Assembly (NCBI RefSeq): GCF_011250515.1
Contig: NZ_JAANOP010000005.1
Coordinates: 126,877 to 190,876 of the forward strand
Origin: Aquirufa ecclesiirivi
GTDB lineage: Bacteria; Bacteroidota; Bacteroidia; Cytophagales; Spirosomataceae
DNA: 64,000 nt
Direction of reading: 5' to 3'
Positions 24,237 to 33,684 of this stretch are shown piece by piece (position 1 is the stretch's first letter; each line of letters starts with the position of its first letter). The translations under genes and the position numbers were made by a program. Below the pieces are notes generated by a model, which was not told where the DNA came from, did no database searches, and saw nothing but the letters and a program-made list of their open reading frames with translations.

Positions 24237-27074
24237 CTAAGCTAAATTCAGCTCTTTCAATAAGAACCTTCCTGTATGACTTTGCTTTACTTTGGCAACT
24301 TCCTCTGGAGTACCTTCTGCCACTATTTCACCTCCAGCAAGCCCACCTTCTGGCCCTAAATCAATGACATGGTCTGATACCTTGATGACATCCAAATTGT
24401 GTTCAATAATCAAAACCGTATTTCCTCGATCCACCAATTTTTGAAGCACTTCCAACAATAATTTCACATCTTGAAAATGCAAACCGGTTGTTGGCTCATC
24501 CAACACATACAAGGTCTTACCTGTGTCCTTTTTAGACAATTCCTCGGCTAATTTCACCCGCTGAGCCTCACCTCCGGAAAGGGTTGTCGCATGTTGACCT
24601 AAGGTAATATAGCCTAAACCTACTTCCAATAAGGTTTTTACTTTACGGTAAATTTTAGGTTGATGTTCGAAAAACTCCAATGCTTGCTCCACAGTCATAT
24701 CCAATACATCGGAAATCGATTTGCCTTTAAAGCGAACTTCCAAAGTCTCGCGATTAAATCGTTTGCCTTTACATGACTCACATTCCACTAAAACATCCGG
24801 CAGAAATTCCATCTCGATTTTCTTCCTCCCTGCTCCTTCGCAACTTTCACATCTACCTCCTTTGACATTAAAACTAAACCTTCCTGCTTTATAACCACGA
24901 ATTTTAGATTCAGGCAATTCACAGTACAAGGTTCGAATATCGCTATACATATTGGTATAGGTTGCGGGATTGGAACGAGGTGTTCTTCCAATAGGCGATT
25001 GATCTACTTCAATCACTTTATCAATCAATTCCAAACCCTCTATACCTTTAAAATCCTTAGGATCTCTCTTGGTTCGGTCAAAATGCTGCTTCAATTTTAG
25101 CACCAGGGTGTCGTGGATCAAGGTAGATTTTCCAGATCCTGAAACACCTGTTACGGAAATCATTTTTCCCAAAGGAATTTTGACGGTAACATTCTTTAAA
25201 TTATTTCCAGAGGCACCTATCAATTTAATGACTTTATCAGTTCCTTTTCTGCGCTTTTTAGGTATTTCAATGGCTAATTGCCCATTTAGATATTGTGCCG
25301 TAGGCGTTTGTAATTTTAAAAATTCAGCTGGTGTACCTTGCCCAACGACATGTCCTCCATGTCTACCTGCACCTGGCCCAATATCCAATAAATAGTCCGA
25401 CTCCAGCATCATGTCTTTGTCATGCTCTACCACCAGTACACTATTACCCAAATCCCTTAAATCCTTGAGGGCATGAATTAATTTTTCATTATCCCGCTGA
25501 TGTAGGCCAATGCTCGGCTCATCCATGATGTATAAAACGCCAACCAACTGGGTTCCAATTTGAGTTGCCAAACGGATGCGCTGAGCTTCCCCACCTGATA
25601 AACTTTTCATAGGTCTATCCAATGTCAGGTAATTCAATCCGATTTGGGTTAAAAATCCAATACGTTTTTGAATCTCTTTCAGCACTTCTGCCCCAATCTG
25701 TTGTTGACGGTCAGAAAGCCGTAAATACAATCCTTCAAACCAAGTTTCCAAAGTCAAAATATCCATTTGAGCCAAGTCCCCAATATGTTTCCCGTCGATT
25801 TTGAAACAGAGTGCTTCTTTTTTCAAACGATAGCCTTGGCAATCAGGACAGGTTTTTACTTCCAAAAAATCCTTTAACCAATCCTGTGTTTTTTCCGATC
25901 CACTTTCCTGCTGTCTTTTCAAAAAATGGATAATCCCATCGTACTTCGTTGTCCATTCTGTTCCCACATATTTTTTAGAAGGTACAGGTACGGGTTCATC
26001 TGTTCCATATAACATCAGTTCAACAGCCTTTCGGGGGAATTTAGCAATTGGAGTCGACAAGCCCACTTGATAGGGCTTCAATAATACTTCCAACTGTTTG
26101 AAAATCCATAAATCACGGTATTCACCAATAGGAGCAATAGCTCCTCGAATAATACTTAATTCGGGATCTGGGATAACGGATTCTTCCGTAATTTCTTCAA
26201 TTTGGCCCAGACCATTGCAGGTAGGACATGCCCCGTAAGGACTATTAAATGAAAAAGAATTCGGAGCTGGTTCATCGTAAGACAAACCCGTCTTGGGATC
26301 CATTAAGGTTTGAGAGAAATAATGTAGCTTGGCTTTTTCATCCAAAATAAAGACTTGCCCTTTACCTACATTCATCGCCGTTTGTAAACTTTGAGAAATC
26401 CGAAAGCGGTCATCCTCTTTCACCACCAATCGATCTACAACAATCTCAATATCATGCACTTTGAAACGATCAACTTGCATTTTAGGCTCCAATTCCACAA
26501 TTTCTCCATCCACCCGCACTTTGGTATAACCCCATTTAGCAATTTGTACAAATAACTCTCGATAATGCCCCTTTCGCCCTTTAACCACGGGTGCCAACAA
26601 TTGCACTTTGCTACCTTGGAATTGCTGTAAAAGTGTGTTGATAATCTGATCCACCGACTGCTTGACCATTTTTTCTCCCGAAAGGTAACTAAAGGCCTCA
26701 GATGCTCGAGCAAAAAGCAAACGCAAAAAGTCGTATATCTCCGTGGTGGTTCCCACAGTCGACCTTGGATTTTTGGAGGTCGTTTTTTGTTCAATCGAAA
26801 TTACAGGTGAAAGTCCTTCAATTTTATCCACGTCTGGTCTTTCCATATTACCCAAAAAGCTTCTGGCATAAGCCGAAAAACTTTCCATGTAACGCCTTTG
26901 GCCTTCAGCGTAAATCGTATCAAAAGCTAAGCTAGACTTTCCAGAACCGGAGATCCCGGTTATAACGACTAATTGATTCCTTGGAATTTGAACGTCGATG
27001 TTCTTTAAATTATGCTCACGAGCACCTAAAACTTCAATGTGAGAAAACCCTGTTAAATCTTTAGGTGGCTGCAT
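24237..27074 (-). CDS. uvrA: UvrABC excinuclease subunit A
   Basis: DNA-damage-recognition ATPase of nucleotide excision repair. 945 aa with two ABC modules: Walker A GISGSGKSSLAF near 39 and GVSGSGKSTLIH near 647; signature LSGGEAQRIRLA and LSGGEAQRVKLA; and Walker B YIMDEPSIGL and YVLDEPTTGL. Zinc-finger cysteines are seen at CPTCNGLG, CPDCQGYR and the paired CESCEGAG...CESCKGKR. All core elements are intact. Single gene reading from its own promoter, which abuts the terminator of the TonB receptor gene. Confidence 0.98.
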   Translation of the reverse strand: MQPPKDLTGFSHIEVLGAREHNLKNIDVQIPRNQLVVITGISGSGKSSLAFDTIYAEGQRRYMESFSAYARSFLGNMERPDVDKIEGLSPVISIEQKTTSKNPRSTVGTTTEIYDFLRLLFARASEAFSYLSGEKMVKQSVDQIINTLLQQFQGSKVQLLAPVVKGRKGHYRELFVQIAKWGYTKVRVDGEIVELEPKMQVDRFKVHDIEIVVDRLVVKEDDRFRISQSLQTAMNVGKGQVFILDEKAKLHYFSQTLMDPKTGLSYDEPAPNSFSFNSPYGACPTCNGLGQIEEITEESVIPDPELSIIRGAIAPIGEYRDLWIFKQLEVLLKPYQVGLSTPIAKFPRKAVELMLYGTDEPVPVPSKKYVGTEWTTKYDGIIHFLKRQQESGSEKTQDWLKDFLEVKTCPDCQGYRLKKEALCFKIDGKHIGDLAQMDILTLETWFEGLYLRLSDRQQQIGAEVLKEIQKRIGFLTQIGLNYLTLDRPMKSLSGGEAQRIRLATQIGTQLVGVLYIMDEPSIGLHQRDNEKLIHALKDLRDLGNSVLVVEHDKDMMLESDYLLDIGPGAGRHGGHVVGQGTPAEFLKLQTPTAQYLNGQLAIEIPKKRRKGTDKVIKLIGASGNNLKNVTVKIPLGKMISVTGVSGSGKSTLIHDTLVLKLKQHFDRTKRDPKDFKGIEGLELIDKVIEVDQSPIGRTPRSNPATYTNMYSDIRTLYCELPESKIRGYKAGRFSFNVKGGRCESCEGAGRKKIEMEFLPDVLVECESCKGKRFNRETLEVRFKGKSISDVLDMTVEQALEFFEHQPKIYRKVKTLLEVGLGYITLGQHATTLSGGEAQRVKLAEELSKKDTGKTLYVLDEPTTGLHFQDVKLLLEVLQKLVDRGNTVLIIEHNLDVIKVSDHVIDLGPEGGLAGGEIVAEGTPEEVAKVKQSHTGRFLLKELNLA

Positions 27075-27095
27075 ATGTTGCTACAAATCAATCCA

Positions 27096-27103
27096 CAAAG
27101 GTA
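27096..27103 (-). promoter_or_regulatory. Predicted -7 box for uvrA
   Basis: The minus strand reads TACCTTTG (TAnnTTTG), ending 22 nt before the uvrA ATG. The box directly follows the T-run of the upstream terminator, so termination and re-initiation share a short stretch. No LexA-type operator was evident by eye. Confidence 0.5.
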
Positions 27104-27138
27104 CAAAAAAAAGAGGCTGCCCGGATAGGACAGCCTCA
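27104..27138 (-). terminator. Rho-independent terminator of the TonB receptor gene
   Basis: On the minus strand GAGGCTGTCC, a short loop and a GGGCAGCCTC arm form a GC-rich hairpin followed by eight T residues. It begins 16 bp after the receptor stop codon. Confidence 0.85.
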
Positions 27139-27154
27139 ATAAAAATTGGAAGAA

Positions 27155-30025
27155 TTATTTATTCAATAACTCATCAAATGTAATGCTGACATAATAGATG
27201 CTACCAACGGTTGGATTACCCCATCCTGTTGTATAAGCAGTACCTAATAAGTTAGAAGCCCCTACTTTTACAATGGATTTAATGCTAGATAACTTCTTGC
27301 TAATTTGTGCATCTAAGGTGCTGAATGAAGGTATAACACTTTGTTGAGTTTGGTTAACTAACTGGTTAACAAAACTAGATTGCCAAACATACTCATCTTG
27401 ATATCTCCATACCGTACTAAAGCCCCATCCTGAACCACCAATGTTGCGGTTACCTAAAGTGATGTTGGTACGATATGCTGGCGTGTTGTAAGCTAATTGA
27501 TAATTACTCAATCCACCGTTATCATTCACCGTATTGTAGGAAATATTTCCACCCAAGGTCCAATTCGAAGCTAATCTATAATCTAAGCTTAAACCCCAAC
27601 CACTTGTTTTAACTTGATTGTCTACGTTAGATGGGAAAGAGAAGTAGTTATATGAACCCACGATCGTGGTAGAAGGTTGTAACACCACTTGACCTGCTGA
27701 GAAATTAGTGAAAGTACTTTGGTAGTAATAGAAATCAGCTAATAAATTGCTTCCTAAATTCCCTTTGTAACCCACTTCAAAAGTACGAACCTGCTCTGGC
27801 TTCCAAGCTTTAGCAGTGTAAACTTCTGGCTTTCCTGCTAATACAGATTGTAAAGTATATGAATTACCAGATAATTTATAACGATCCTGTACCACTGGTA
27901 ATCCTCCCAATAAACGAGCTGAAGGAGTATTTAAATCAATGTATTGATCCTGAGTTGTTGGAATTCGGAAACCTGTTTGATACGATGCTCTAAAATTCGA
28001 TTGACCCACGGTGTAAACCCCTGATAATCTCGGGCTATACTGTCCTTCAAAGTTCTCATTCTTATCATAACGCATGGAACCTGTCAACTTAAACTTGTCT
28101 TGGAACATTTTCTTAGCCAATTGTAAATATCCACCATATTCATTGATGGAGAACTCCTGTCCATTATCTTGACGAGCAAATAACGTTCCCTCCGAATTTA
28201 AGGCATAAACACGGTAGTTAGCACCCACCAACATTTCAAATTTATCGTCTAACATCTCAGTGAAGTTGTACATACCTTCATAGTGATACAAAGCTGATTT
28301 GTCTAAGAAACGAGCCCCTTGAGGAAGTGGTTTACCTTTGATGGCCTCCACCGCATTCGTAAACGCGGCTGTTCCTGGAATCAAACGACCTACATCTGCT
28401 GTATTACGTGCGTTGTTATGATAGGTATTGAAAGCCGCTTGTGTGGTTGCAATCGCATTTCCTACCGCTAATGTTGGATTACCAGTTTGAGCTAAAGTAG
28501 TTCCCAAAACAGTTCCAAAGTTCGTCAATGCTTGTGTCGCAAATACACCGAAATACTGTGGATACCAGCTTGTACTTGGTTTCGCTGCTTCATTCACAAT
28601 TTGGCCTAAAGTTCCTGTGGCATAAGCATCACCCGAATTCTCTTGGGTAGTATAAGCGCGTAAGAAGAAATTTGATCCTTTTAATTCAGCCTTGTACTGA
28701 CCCATGCTAAAGTTTTTGATCGAGTAACGATCTGCTCCCGTGTAAACCGTGGTACCTTGGCCATAAGAACCTTGTAAAATCAACTCCACTTTATCATTAA
28801 AACGATAATGTAGGGCCGCATTAAATTTCATATTACGGTTGGCATAAGAAGCCAAATCACGCTCGGCATATCCTTCACGTGAAATGTTTACATTAGGTAT
28901 AACATAACCTAAAATAGTGGCAGGTGATAGTAACCCGCCAGTGGCCCTAGATATTGCATTAAAACCTGAAGCTAAGGCTCCGTTTGGATCTTTAACAAGA
29001 GCATCTGATAATGAACTCAACATATTCACGTTTGTCTCATCACCATAAATGTTCACACCATTGTAAGCTAAGTTAGTAGAACGTCCGCCTAAGCCTAAAG
29101 TCCTACCATTCAATAAACTTTGATCACGGTAATCGGATGCTTGCCAATCTTCGGCACTTAAAGTATTAAAGTTTAATTTGAAGGCAACCTTATTATTGAA
29201 TGCTTTCGCATAACGAATCGATATATCGCTGTAAGGTGTATTTTGAACGGTACGGTTAGGAGCATCCATAAATCCTCCTTTGACTTGTGCACTTAATCCT
29301 TGGTATAAAAATGGACTCTTCGAGTTCATTAACAAAATACCATTCATGGCGTTTGGACCATATAAAGCAGAAGATGCTCCTGGTAAAACTTCCACATTCT
29401 CTAAATCTAATTCTGAAATTCCGACAATATTACCCACCGAGAAATTCAATCCTGGTGCTTGGTTATCCATTCCATCAATCATTTGAACTACACGAACGTT
29501 ACCATTACTTCCAAAACCTCTCATGTTAATAGAAGAAAATGAAACTGACTGGGTCACTAATTCTACCCCTTTCAAATTACGAAGTGCATCATAAAAAGAA
29601 GCCGATGGAGTTTCTCTAATGCTCCTAATGTCCATCTTCTCCACCGAAACTGGTGATTTCATGACACTTTCTTCTACTCTACTAGCAGAAACAACGACGT
29701 CCTGACCTAGTACAGATTGCTCTTTTAAATTGATTTTTAAATCTGTTTTATTTCCAGAGATGGCAATTTCTTGTCTTTCATATCCAACCATTGAAACCAC
29801 AATGGTGAATGGAACGGGTGTCGAAGTGCTCAAGGAGAAATTTCCTTTAGCGTCAGTAATCGTTCCAATTACTTTTCCTTTAACGGCGATACTCACACCA
29901 ATTAAGGCTTCTTTGGAAGCTGCATCTGATACTTGACCTCCCACTTTCGTTTGAGCAAGTACAGAAAAACTCATCAAAAACATCACTAAAATAGCGGGTA
30001 GGAATTTGGGAGATAGTCTTTTCAT
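27155..30025 (-). CDS. TonB-dependent outer-membrane receptor with carboxypeptidase-like regulatory domain
   Basis: A 956-residue receptor. The ATG at 30025 gives a signal peptide (MKRLSPKFLPAILVMFLMSF, cleavage after VLAQ). Next come a CarboxypepD_reg domain (about 27-105, VGGQVSDAASKEALIGVS), a plug domain (about 120-235, with the ALYGPNAMNGILLMNS segment) and a 22-strand barrel ending in SIYYVSITFDELLNK. The absence of a SusD partner argues against a classical glycan SusCD pair; the substrate is unknown. A TTG in frame at 30070 is less plausible because it precedes the signal peptide by 15 residues. Confidence 0.92.
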   Translation of the reverse strand: MKRLSPKFLPAILVMFLMSFSVLAQTKVGGQVSDAASKEALIGVSIAVKGKVIGTITDAKGNFSLSTSTPVPFTIVVSMVGYERQEIAISGNKTDLKINLKEQSVLGQDVVVSASRVEESVMKSPVSVEKMDIRSIRETPSASFYDALRNLKGVELVTQSVSFSSINMRGFGSNGNVRVVQMIDGMDNQAPGLNFSVGNIVGISELDLENVEVLPGASSALYGPNAMNGILLMNSKSPFLYQGLSAQVKGGFMDAPNRTVQNTPYSDISIRYAKAFNNKVAFKLNFNTLSAEDWQASDYRDQSLLNGRTLGLGGRSTNLAYNGVNIYGDETNVNMLSSLSDALVKDPNGALASGFNAISRATGGLLSPATILGYVIPNVNISREGYAERDLASYANRNMKFNAALHYRFNDKVELILQGSYGQGTTVYTGADRYSIKNFSMGQYKAELKGSNFFLRAYTTQENSGDAYATGTLGQIVNEAAKPSTSWYPQYFGVFATQALTNFGTVLGTTLAQTGNPTLAVGNAIATTQAAFNTYHNNARNTADVGRLIPGTAAFTNAVEAIKGKPLPQGARFLDKSALYHYEGMYNFTEMLDDKFEMLVGANYRVYALNSEGTLFARQDNGQEFSINEYGGYLQLAKKMFQDKFKLTGSMRYDKNENFEGQYSPRLSGVYTVGQSNFRASYQTGFRIPTTQDQYIDLNTPSARLLGGLPVVQDRYKLSGNSYTLQSVLAGKPEVYTAKAWKPEQVRTFEVGYKGNLGSNLLADFYYYQSTFTNFSAGQVVLQPSTTIVGSYNYFSFPSNVDNQVKTSGWGLSLDYRLASNWTLGGNISYNTVNDNGGLSNYQLAYNTPAYRTNITLGNRNIGGSGWGFSTVWRYQDEYVWQSSFVNQLVNQTQQSVIPSFSTLDAQISKKLSSIKSIVKVGASNLLGTAYTTGWGNPTVGSIYYVSITFDELLNK

Positions 30026-30360
30026 GTTGATAAATTTAGATAACAATTTAAATATGGCATTTGACCACAAACAAATCTAAGGAAGAAAATAGAATTGCGC
30101 ACTCATTTTATTAAAAAATTACTAGTTTTTCAATAAATACTTAAATATTGAGCTTTATTATTATTCATTGATTTCGACCAATTCAAAAGAACTTTAAATC
30201 CAATGAAATTCTTGTTAGCTTTGAATTGTAATTCCAAGAAAACAAGCTAATTTCTTAAATTCTTAATGGAATGAGCATGATGCTTCATCGAATTTTTTGT
30301 TCCATTAAAAACAAGAATTCTCTAAAGCATTCGTTCAAATGAATTGAACGCATATAACGT
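30026..30360. other. 335-bp divergent intergenic region between the TonB receptor and manC
   Basis: AT-rich, no coding sequence found. On the minus strand 30072-30079 reads TAGATTTG (-7 type), suitable for the receptor gene with a leader of about 40 nt. On the plus strand TAGCTTTG at 30216-30223 could serve manC with a long leader. An imperfect inverted repeat (TAATGGAA at 30264-30271 with TTCCATTA at 30300-30307, and inner GCAT/ATGC arms) lies between that box and the manC start and could form a leader hairpin. Confidence 0.45.
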
Positions 30361-31425
30361 ATGAAAGACAATTACCTCATCATCATGGCTGGCGGAATAG
30401 GCACTCGCTTTTGGCCAATTAGCAGAAGTGCAAATCCAAAGCAGTTTCACGATGTTTTAGGTGTTGGCAAAACCATGCTTCAACAAACTGCCGAACGTTT
30501 TCAAGGCATTATACCGCAAGAAAATATCTATGTAGTAACCAGCGATGAATTTGCTGGATTGGTGGAGAAACAATTGCCATTTTTAAGTAAAGAGCAAATA
30601 TTAAAGGAACCCCAGCGAAAAAACACCGCTCCTTGTATTGCTTATGCTACCTATAAAATTGCCAAAAAGAATAAAAAGGCAAAGTTCGTGGTAGCACCTG
30701 CTGACCATGTGATTTTAAAAGAAAACGCTTTTCAAGAAAATATTAGAACGGCATTGGAAGTGGCGGAAGAAGGTGTTTTTGTTACTTTAGGTATCATTCC
30801 CACTCGGCCCGATACTGGCTATGGATACATTCAATATGTACCCAATGACAATAAAGCCCAAAAAGTAAAGACATTCACGGAAAAGCCCAATCTGGAATTA
30901 GCACAGGCTTTTTTAGAAAGTGGAGACTACGTTTGGAATGCCGGTATTTTTGTCTTCAAACTTCCAACTTTCAAAAAAGAATTAGAAAAGCATCAATCCC
31001 GAATGGCGGAGCAATTTGAAGAAGGATTAGCGCATTATTATACGCAAGAAGAAGAATCCTTCATCAAAAAAGTATATGCTGTTTGCAAAAACATCTCGAT
31101 GGATGTGGGTATTATGGAGAAAGCTCAGGAAGTCAAGGTTATTCTTTCTGATATCGGTTGGTCAGACTTGGGCACATGGCAATCTTTGTATGAAATCAAT
31201 GAAAAAGATGCGAATAATAATGTCGTAGAAGGCAATGTCATCACATATGATACTCAAAATTGCATCATCAAAACACCTGCTGAAAAATTGGTGATTATTC
31301 AAGGGCTGAAGGGCTTCATCGTGGCCGAACATGGAAATGCCCTGATGATTTGTCCCAAAGACCAAGAACAAGAAGTGAAGAAATTTGTAGAAGAAGCTAC
31401 TGCCCTAGATCCTAAATTTAGTTAG
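30361..31425 (+). CDS. manC: Mannose-1-phosphate guanylyltransferase
   Basis: Forms GDP-mannose from mannose-1-phosphate and GTP for surface polysaccharides and glycolipids. 354 aa, the monofunctional form without the C-terminal phosphomannose isomerase (cupin) domain. Seen: nucleotide-binding loop MAGGIGTRFWPISR at 9-22 (signature G-x-G-T-R-x-W-P); QKQ-like EPQRKNTAPCIAYA near 83; VAPADHVI; FTEKPN near 175; and WNAGIFVFK near 195. It converges with the MerR/B12 regulator, overlapping it by 8 bp. Confidence 0.95.
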   Translation: MKDNYLIIMAGGIGTRFWPISRSANPKQFHDVLGVGKTMLQQTAERFQGIIPQENIYVVTSDEFAGLVEKQLPFLSKEQILKEPQRKNTAPCIAYATYKIAKKNKKAKFVVAPADHVILKENAFQENIRTALEVAEEGVFVTLGIIPTRPDTGYGYIQYVPNDNKAQKVKTFTEKPNLELAQAFLESGDYVWNAGIFVFKLPTFKKELEKHQSRMAEQFEEGLAHYYTQEEESFIKKVYAVCKNISMDVGIMEKAQEVKVILSDIGWSDLGTWQSLYEINEKDANNNVVEGNVITYDTQNCIIKTPAEKLVIIQGLKGFIVAEHGNALMICPKDQEQEVKKFVEEATALDPKFS

Positions 31426-32302
31426 TATTCGCTAACTCAATCAATTCTTGAAAACTACGTAAAACGTGAATCTTTTCAGGAACTTCATGCCCCAAAGCTA
31501 GCAACTGGTATCCCGTTAATAAAATTTTCGAATTTGGAATTCTTTCAACTAACTGTTCCAAATAATCGGGCATGTCGTCGGGATTAGGCTGGGAAGTAAA
31601 GACACTTAAAATATAATCTGGTTGATGAATATCATAAGCCAAAACCAGTTCTTCAAAGGGCAAGGATTGACCCAAATAAATTACCTGATGTTTTCTGGCT
31701 CGCAATATATAATTAGCAAAAAGCAAGCCAATTTCGTGCAGCTCTCCTTCTGGTAAATACAACAGGAATTTTTTGGCAGTGGGCTTATAACTTAAATCTT
31801 GCTGATCGATTGCCGCTATAACTTTTTGACGAATCAAATGACTGATAAAATGCTCTTGTGCTGGTCCTACGGAGCCCGACAACCACAAGGTTCCTAAGCG
31901 CAGCATGAATGGATGTATGATTTGAATCAAATAATCTTCAAATCCATGCTTCTGAATGATATTTTTGGTCAATTGCTGAAACATAGCCTCGTTTAATTCC
32001 AACATGGAAATCGTCAAGGCTTGAATCTGATCTGGAAAATGAAGATTTCCTTCGGATAAACGAAGTAAATTGGCCGAACGCTCACTATCACTCATTTTAG
32101 CAATTTCAGAAATCTTAAAATCTCCTCTGCTTTGTAAAATGGCAATATTTAATACCAACTTTAATTCCTCATCTCCGTAAGTACGAATGTTCGTATCTGT
32201 CCTTTCGGGATTCAGTATCCCATATCTTTGTTCCCAAATCCGTAAGGTATGAGCTTTTATGCCACTAAGATGTTCTAAATCTTTAATTGAATAAACACTC
32301 AT
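31418..32302 (-). CDS. MerR-family regulator with B12-binding domain, CarH/LitR-like
   Basis: A 294-residue predicted transcription regulator. N-terminal MerR helix-turn-helix (YSIKDLEHLSGIKAHTLRIWE, about 4-24, with wing to about 45); a middle helical domain with the CarH-type W140-x9-E150-H151 motif (LWLSGSVGPAQEHF); and a C-terminal cobalamin-binding fold with E187-x-H189-x-x-G192 (Glu in place of the usual Asp) and an LGQSLP loop. In CarH/LitR these features bind adenosylcobalamin, and light breaks the tetramer and relieves repression of carotenoid genes. The carotenoid gene cruF is immediately upstream on the same strand, which supports that role. Family is sure; light sensing is inferred. 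Confidence 0.85.
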   Translation of the reverse strand: MSVYSIKDLEHLSGIKAHTLRIWEQRYGILNPERTDTNIRTYGDEELKLVLNIAILQSRGDFKISEIAKMSDSERSANLLRLSEGNLHFPDQIQALTISMLELNEAMFQQLTKNIIQKHGFEDYLIQIIHPFMLRLGTLWLSGSVGPAQEHFISHLIRQKVIAAIDQQDLSYKPTAKKFLLYLPEGELHEIGLLFANYILRARKHQVIYLGQSLPFEELVLAYDIHQPDYILSVFTSQPNPDDMPDYLEQLVERIPNSKILLTGYQLLALGHEVPEKIHVLRSFQELIELANTN

Positions 32303-32362
32303 ATAATCATATCTATTTTAAATCTAACCTGATAAGTCTGCTAATTGTTTTCATGTTTGGAT

Positions 32363-32995
32363 TTAAGCTTGCAAAAAAATCCAATGTCCCAAGAAAAACA
32401 TGAATTGTAATAAGAGAATCCACCGAAATAAAGACGATTTACTGGTAAGTTCTCCTGATTGGATGACCCAATGAAAAAAGAAACTGACTAGCCACCAAGC
32501 ACCAAAATTTTGAATAGGTACTTGATCTCCGTACCATTGCCAAAAATCAAAATGCATAGCGACTGGTTCAATCAATAAATCCAAGGCCGTCATCAGTCCT
32601 GCACCCAAAGCCGCTCTTCCAATCTTACCACCCACATTCCATTCCTCAACCACGGCACTAGAACCCAACAATAAGATAAGCCAATTAATACCAATGGTAA
32701 TGGGTACCTCCAAAACTTTAAAACCCAAAGTTTCTCCATAATGATAAACTCCAAAAATCTTACCTGTTCGAACACCTACTACTTCTAAAAACCAAGCTGC
32801 CACTACAATTCCGCCTAAGGTTAGATAAGCCGACAAACTGGGCTTGGGAAAATAAAACAAGCAGATGAAACCCGTAAACCATAAAGTCAATGGAACTAAA
32901 GAAACAAATAAAGCCTGAGTGGCAGGCAAGTTCATGCCTACTAAACCTGCCGCATATAAAATGATAAGAAACCTTTTTAAAAATACTCCTGACAT
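32363..32995 (-). CDS. cruF: Carotenoid biosynthesis protein, CruF-like (bisanhydrobacterioruberin hydratase family)
   Basis: A 210-residue polytopic membrane protein of the DUF422/CruF family, which hydrates the psi end of gamma-carotene or related C40/C50 carotenoids (1',2'-hydratase). Family features seen: WFLEVVGVRTGKIFGVYHYG, then LGFKVLEVPITIGINW, LMTALDLLIEPVAMHFDFWQW and the closing FGAWWLVSFFFHW. About six hydrophobic helices. The MerR/B12 regulator follows after 60 bp. Other carotenoid genes (crtB, crtI) are outside the window. Confidence 0.88.
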   Translation of the reverse strand: MSGVFLKRFLIILYAAGLVGMNLPATQALFVSLVPLTLWFTGFICLFYFPKPSLSAYLTLGGIVVAAWFLEVVGVRTGKIFGVYHYGETLGFKVLEVPITIGINWLILLLGSSAVVEEWNVGGKIGRAALGAGLMTALDLLIEPVAMHFDFWQWYGDQVPIQNFGAWWLVSFFFHWVIQSGELTSKSSLFRWILLLQFMFFLGHWIFLQA

Positions 32996-33019
32996 ATCTC
33001 AATATTCAATTTAAAAATA

Positions 33020-33640
33020 CTAGGCCCATTCATCGGGTCTTTCTAAAACAAAGCCATCTTCCTTATGCACATGCAAAGGAAATTGATTTTCTACTAATTT
33101 CTTTCTTCCTATCATTTGAAATGCTCTCGCTACAGCCACAACAGACTCATTTCTTCTTAAAGGAGGGAAAAATACAACAACTGACTTATCCAAAAAATGT
33201 TCATTTACACTTTGTATACAAGGAACAAAATCACTATCACCAGAGACCACAATAGCTATATCATATTGATCCTGAAAGGCATCCATCAATAAATGAGTTG
33301 CCAAATTAACATCCGTCATTTTTTCATTGGGGATAATCCAGCTATTCCCGCACTTTCTACAATCCGTAAATTTAGCTTGATAGGACCCATAAATTAAAGA
33401 TATTCCCGTAGATTCTAATGCTTCCAAATACGTCGTTTGGCGTTTTTGCTTTGGGGGATTGTGGGTAATCCTACTGGTAAAGTATTTAATCTCCACCAAT
33501 TCTTGATTAGATCGCAAAAAACTACGAATAAGCTTATCTACATTCAACCACTTACAATTCCTAAAGCCCGCATCCATCATCCCAAAATATAAATTGGAAC
33601 CATCGATATATGCCTTAACCCGATATTTTTTATCCTTCAT
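33020..33640 (-). CDS. NYN domain protein (LabA/DUF88-like putative nuclease)
   Basis: A 206-residue PIN-like NYN domain protein. Acidic active-site positions are visible: AYIDGSNLYFGM (Asp near 12), the EKMTDVNLATHLLMDAF segment with the central Asp, and VSGDSDFVPCIQSV near 120-132. A CRKCGNSW stretch adds two Cys that may form a small metal knuckle with nearby residues. Such proteins are predicted RNases; the target is unknown. ATG 33640 is chosen because homologues start at this lysine-rich segment, although an ATG at 33697 lies inside a hairpin. It ends 24 bp before cruF begins. Confidence 0.8.
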   Translation of the reverse strand: MKDKKYRVKAYIDGSNLYFGMMDAGFRNCKWLNVDKLIRSFLRSNQELVEIKYFTSRITHNPPKQKRQTTYLEALESTGISLIYGSYQAKFTDCRKCGNSWIIPNEKMTDVNLATHLLMDAFQDQYDIAIVVSGDSDFVPCIQSVNEHFLDKSVVVFFPPLRRNESVVAVARAFQMIGRKKLVENQFPLHVHKEDGFVLERPDEWA

Positions 33641-33684
33641 GAACTTATTTCTTCGATGAATTGTATCTTTGTACAAGTACTTCT

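Noticed and set aside
25069-25395. 108-codon open frame opposite uvrA
   Set aside because: It is the complement of the conserved second Walker A region of UvrA; no independent start signal.
27155-30025. SusC of a polysaccharide utilisation locus
   Set aside because: No SusD gene follows, and the genes on either side are uvrA and manC.
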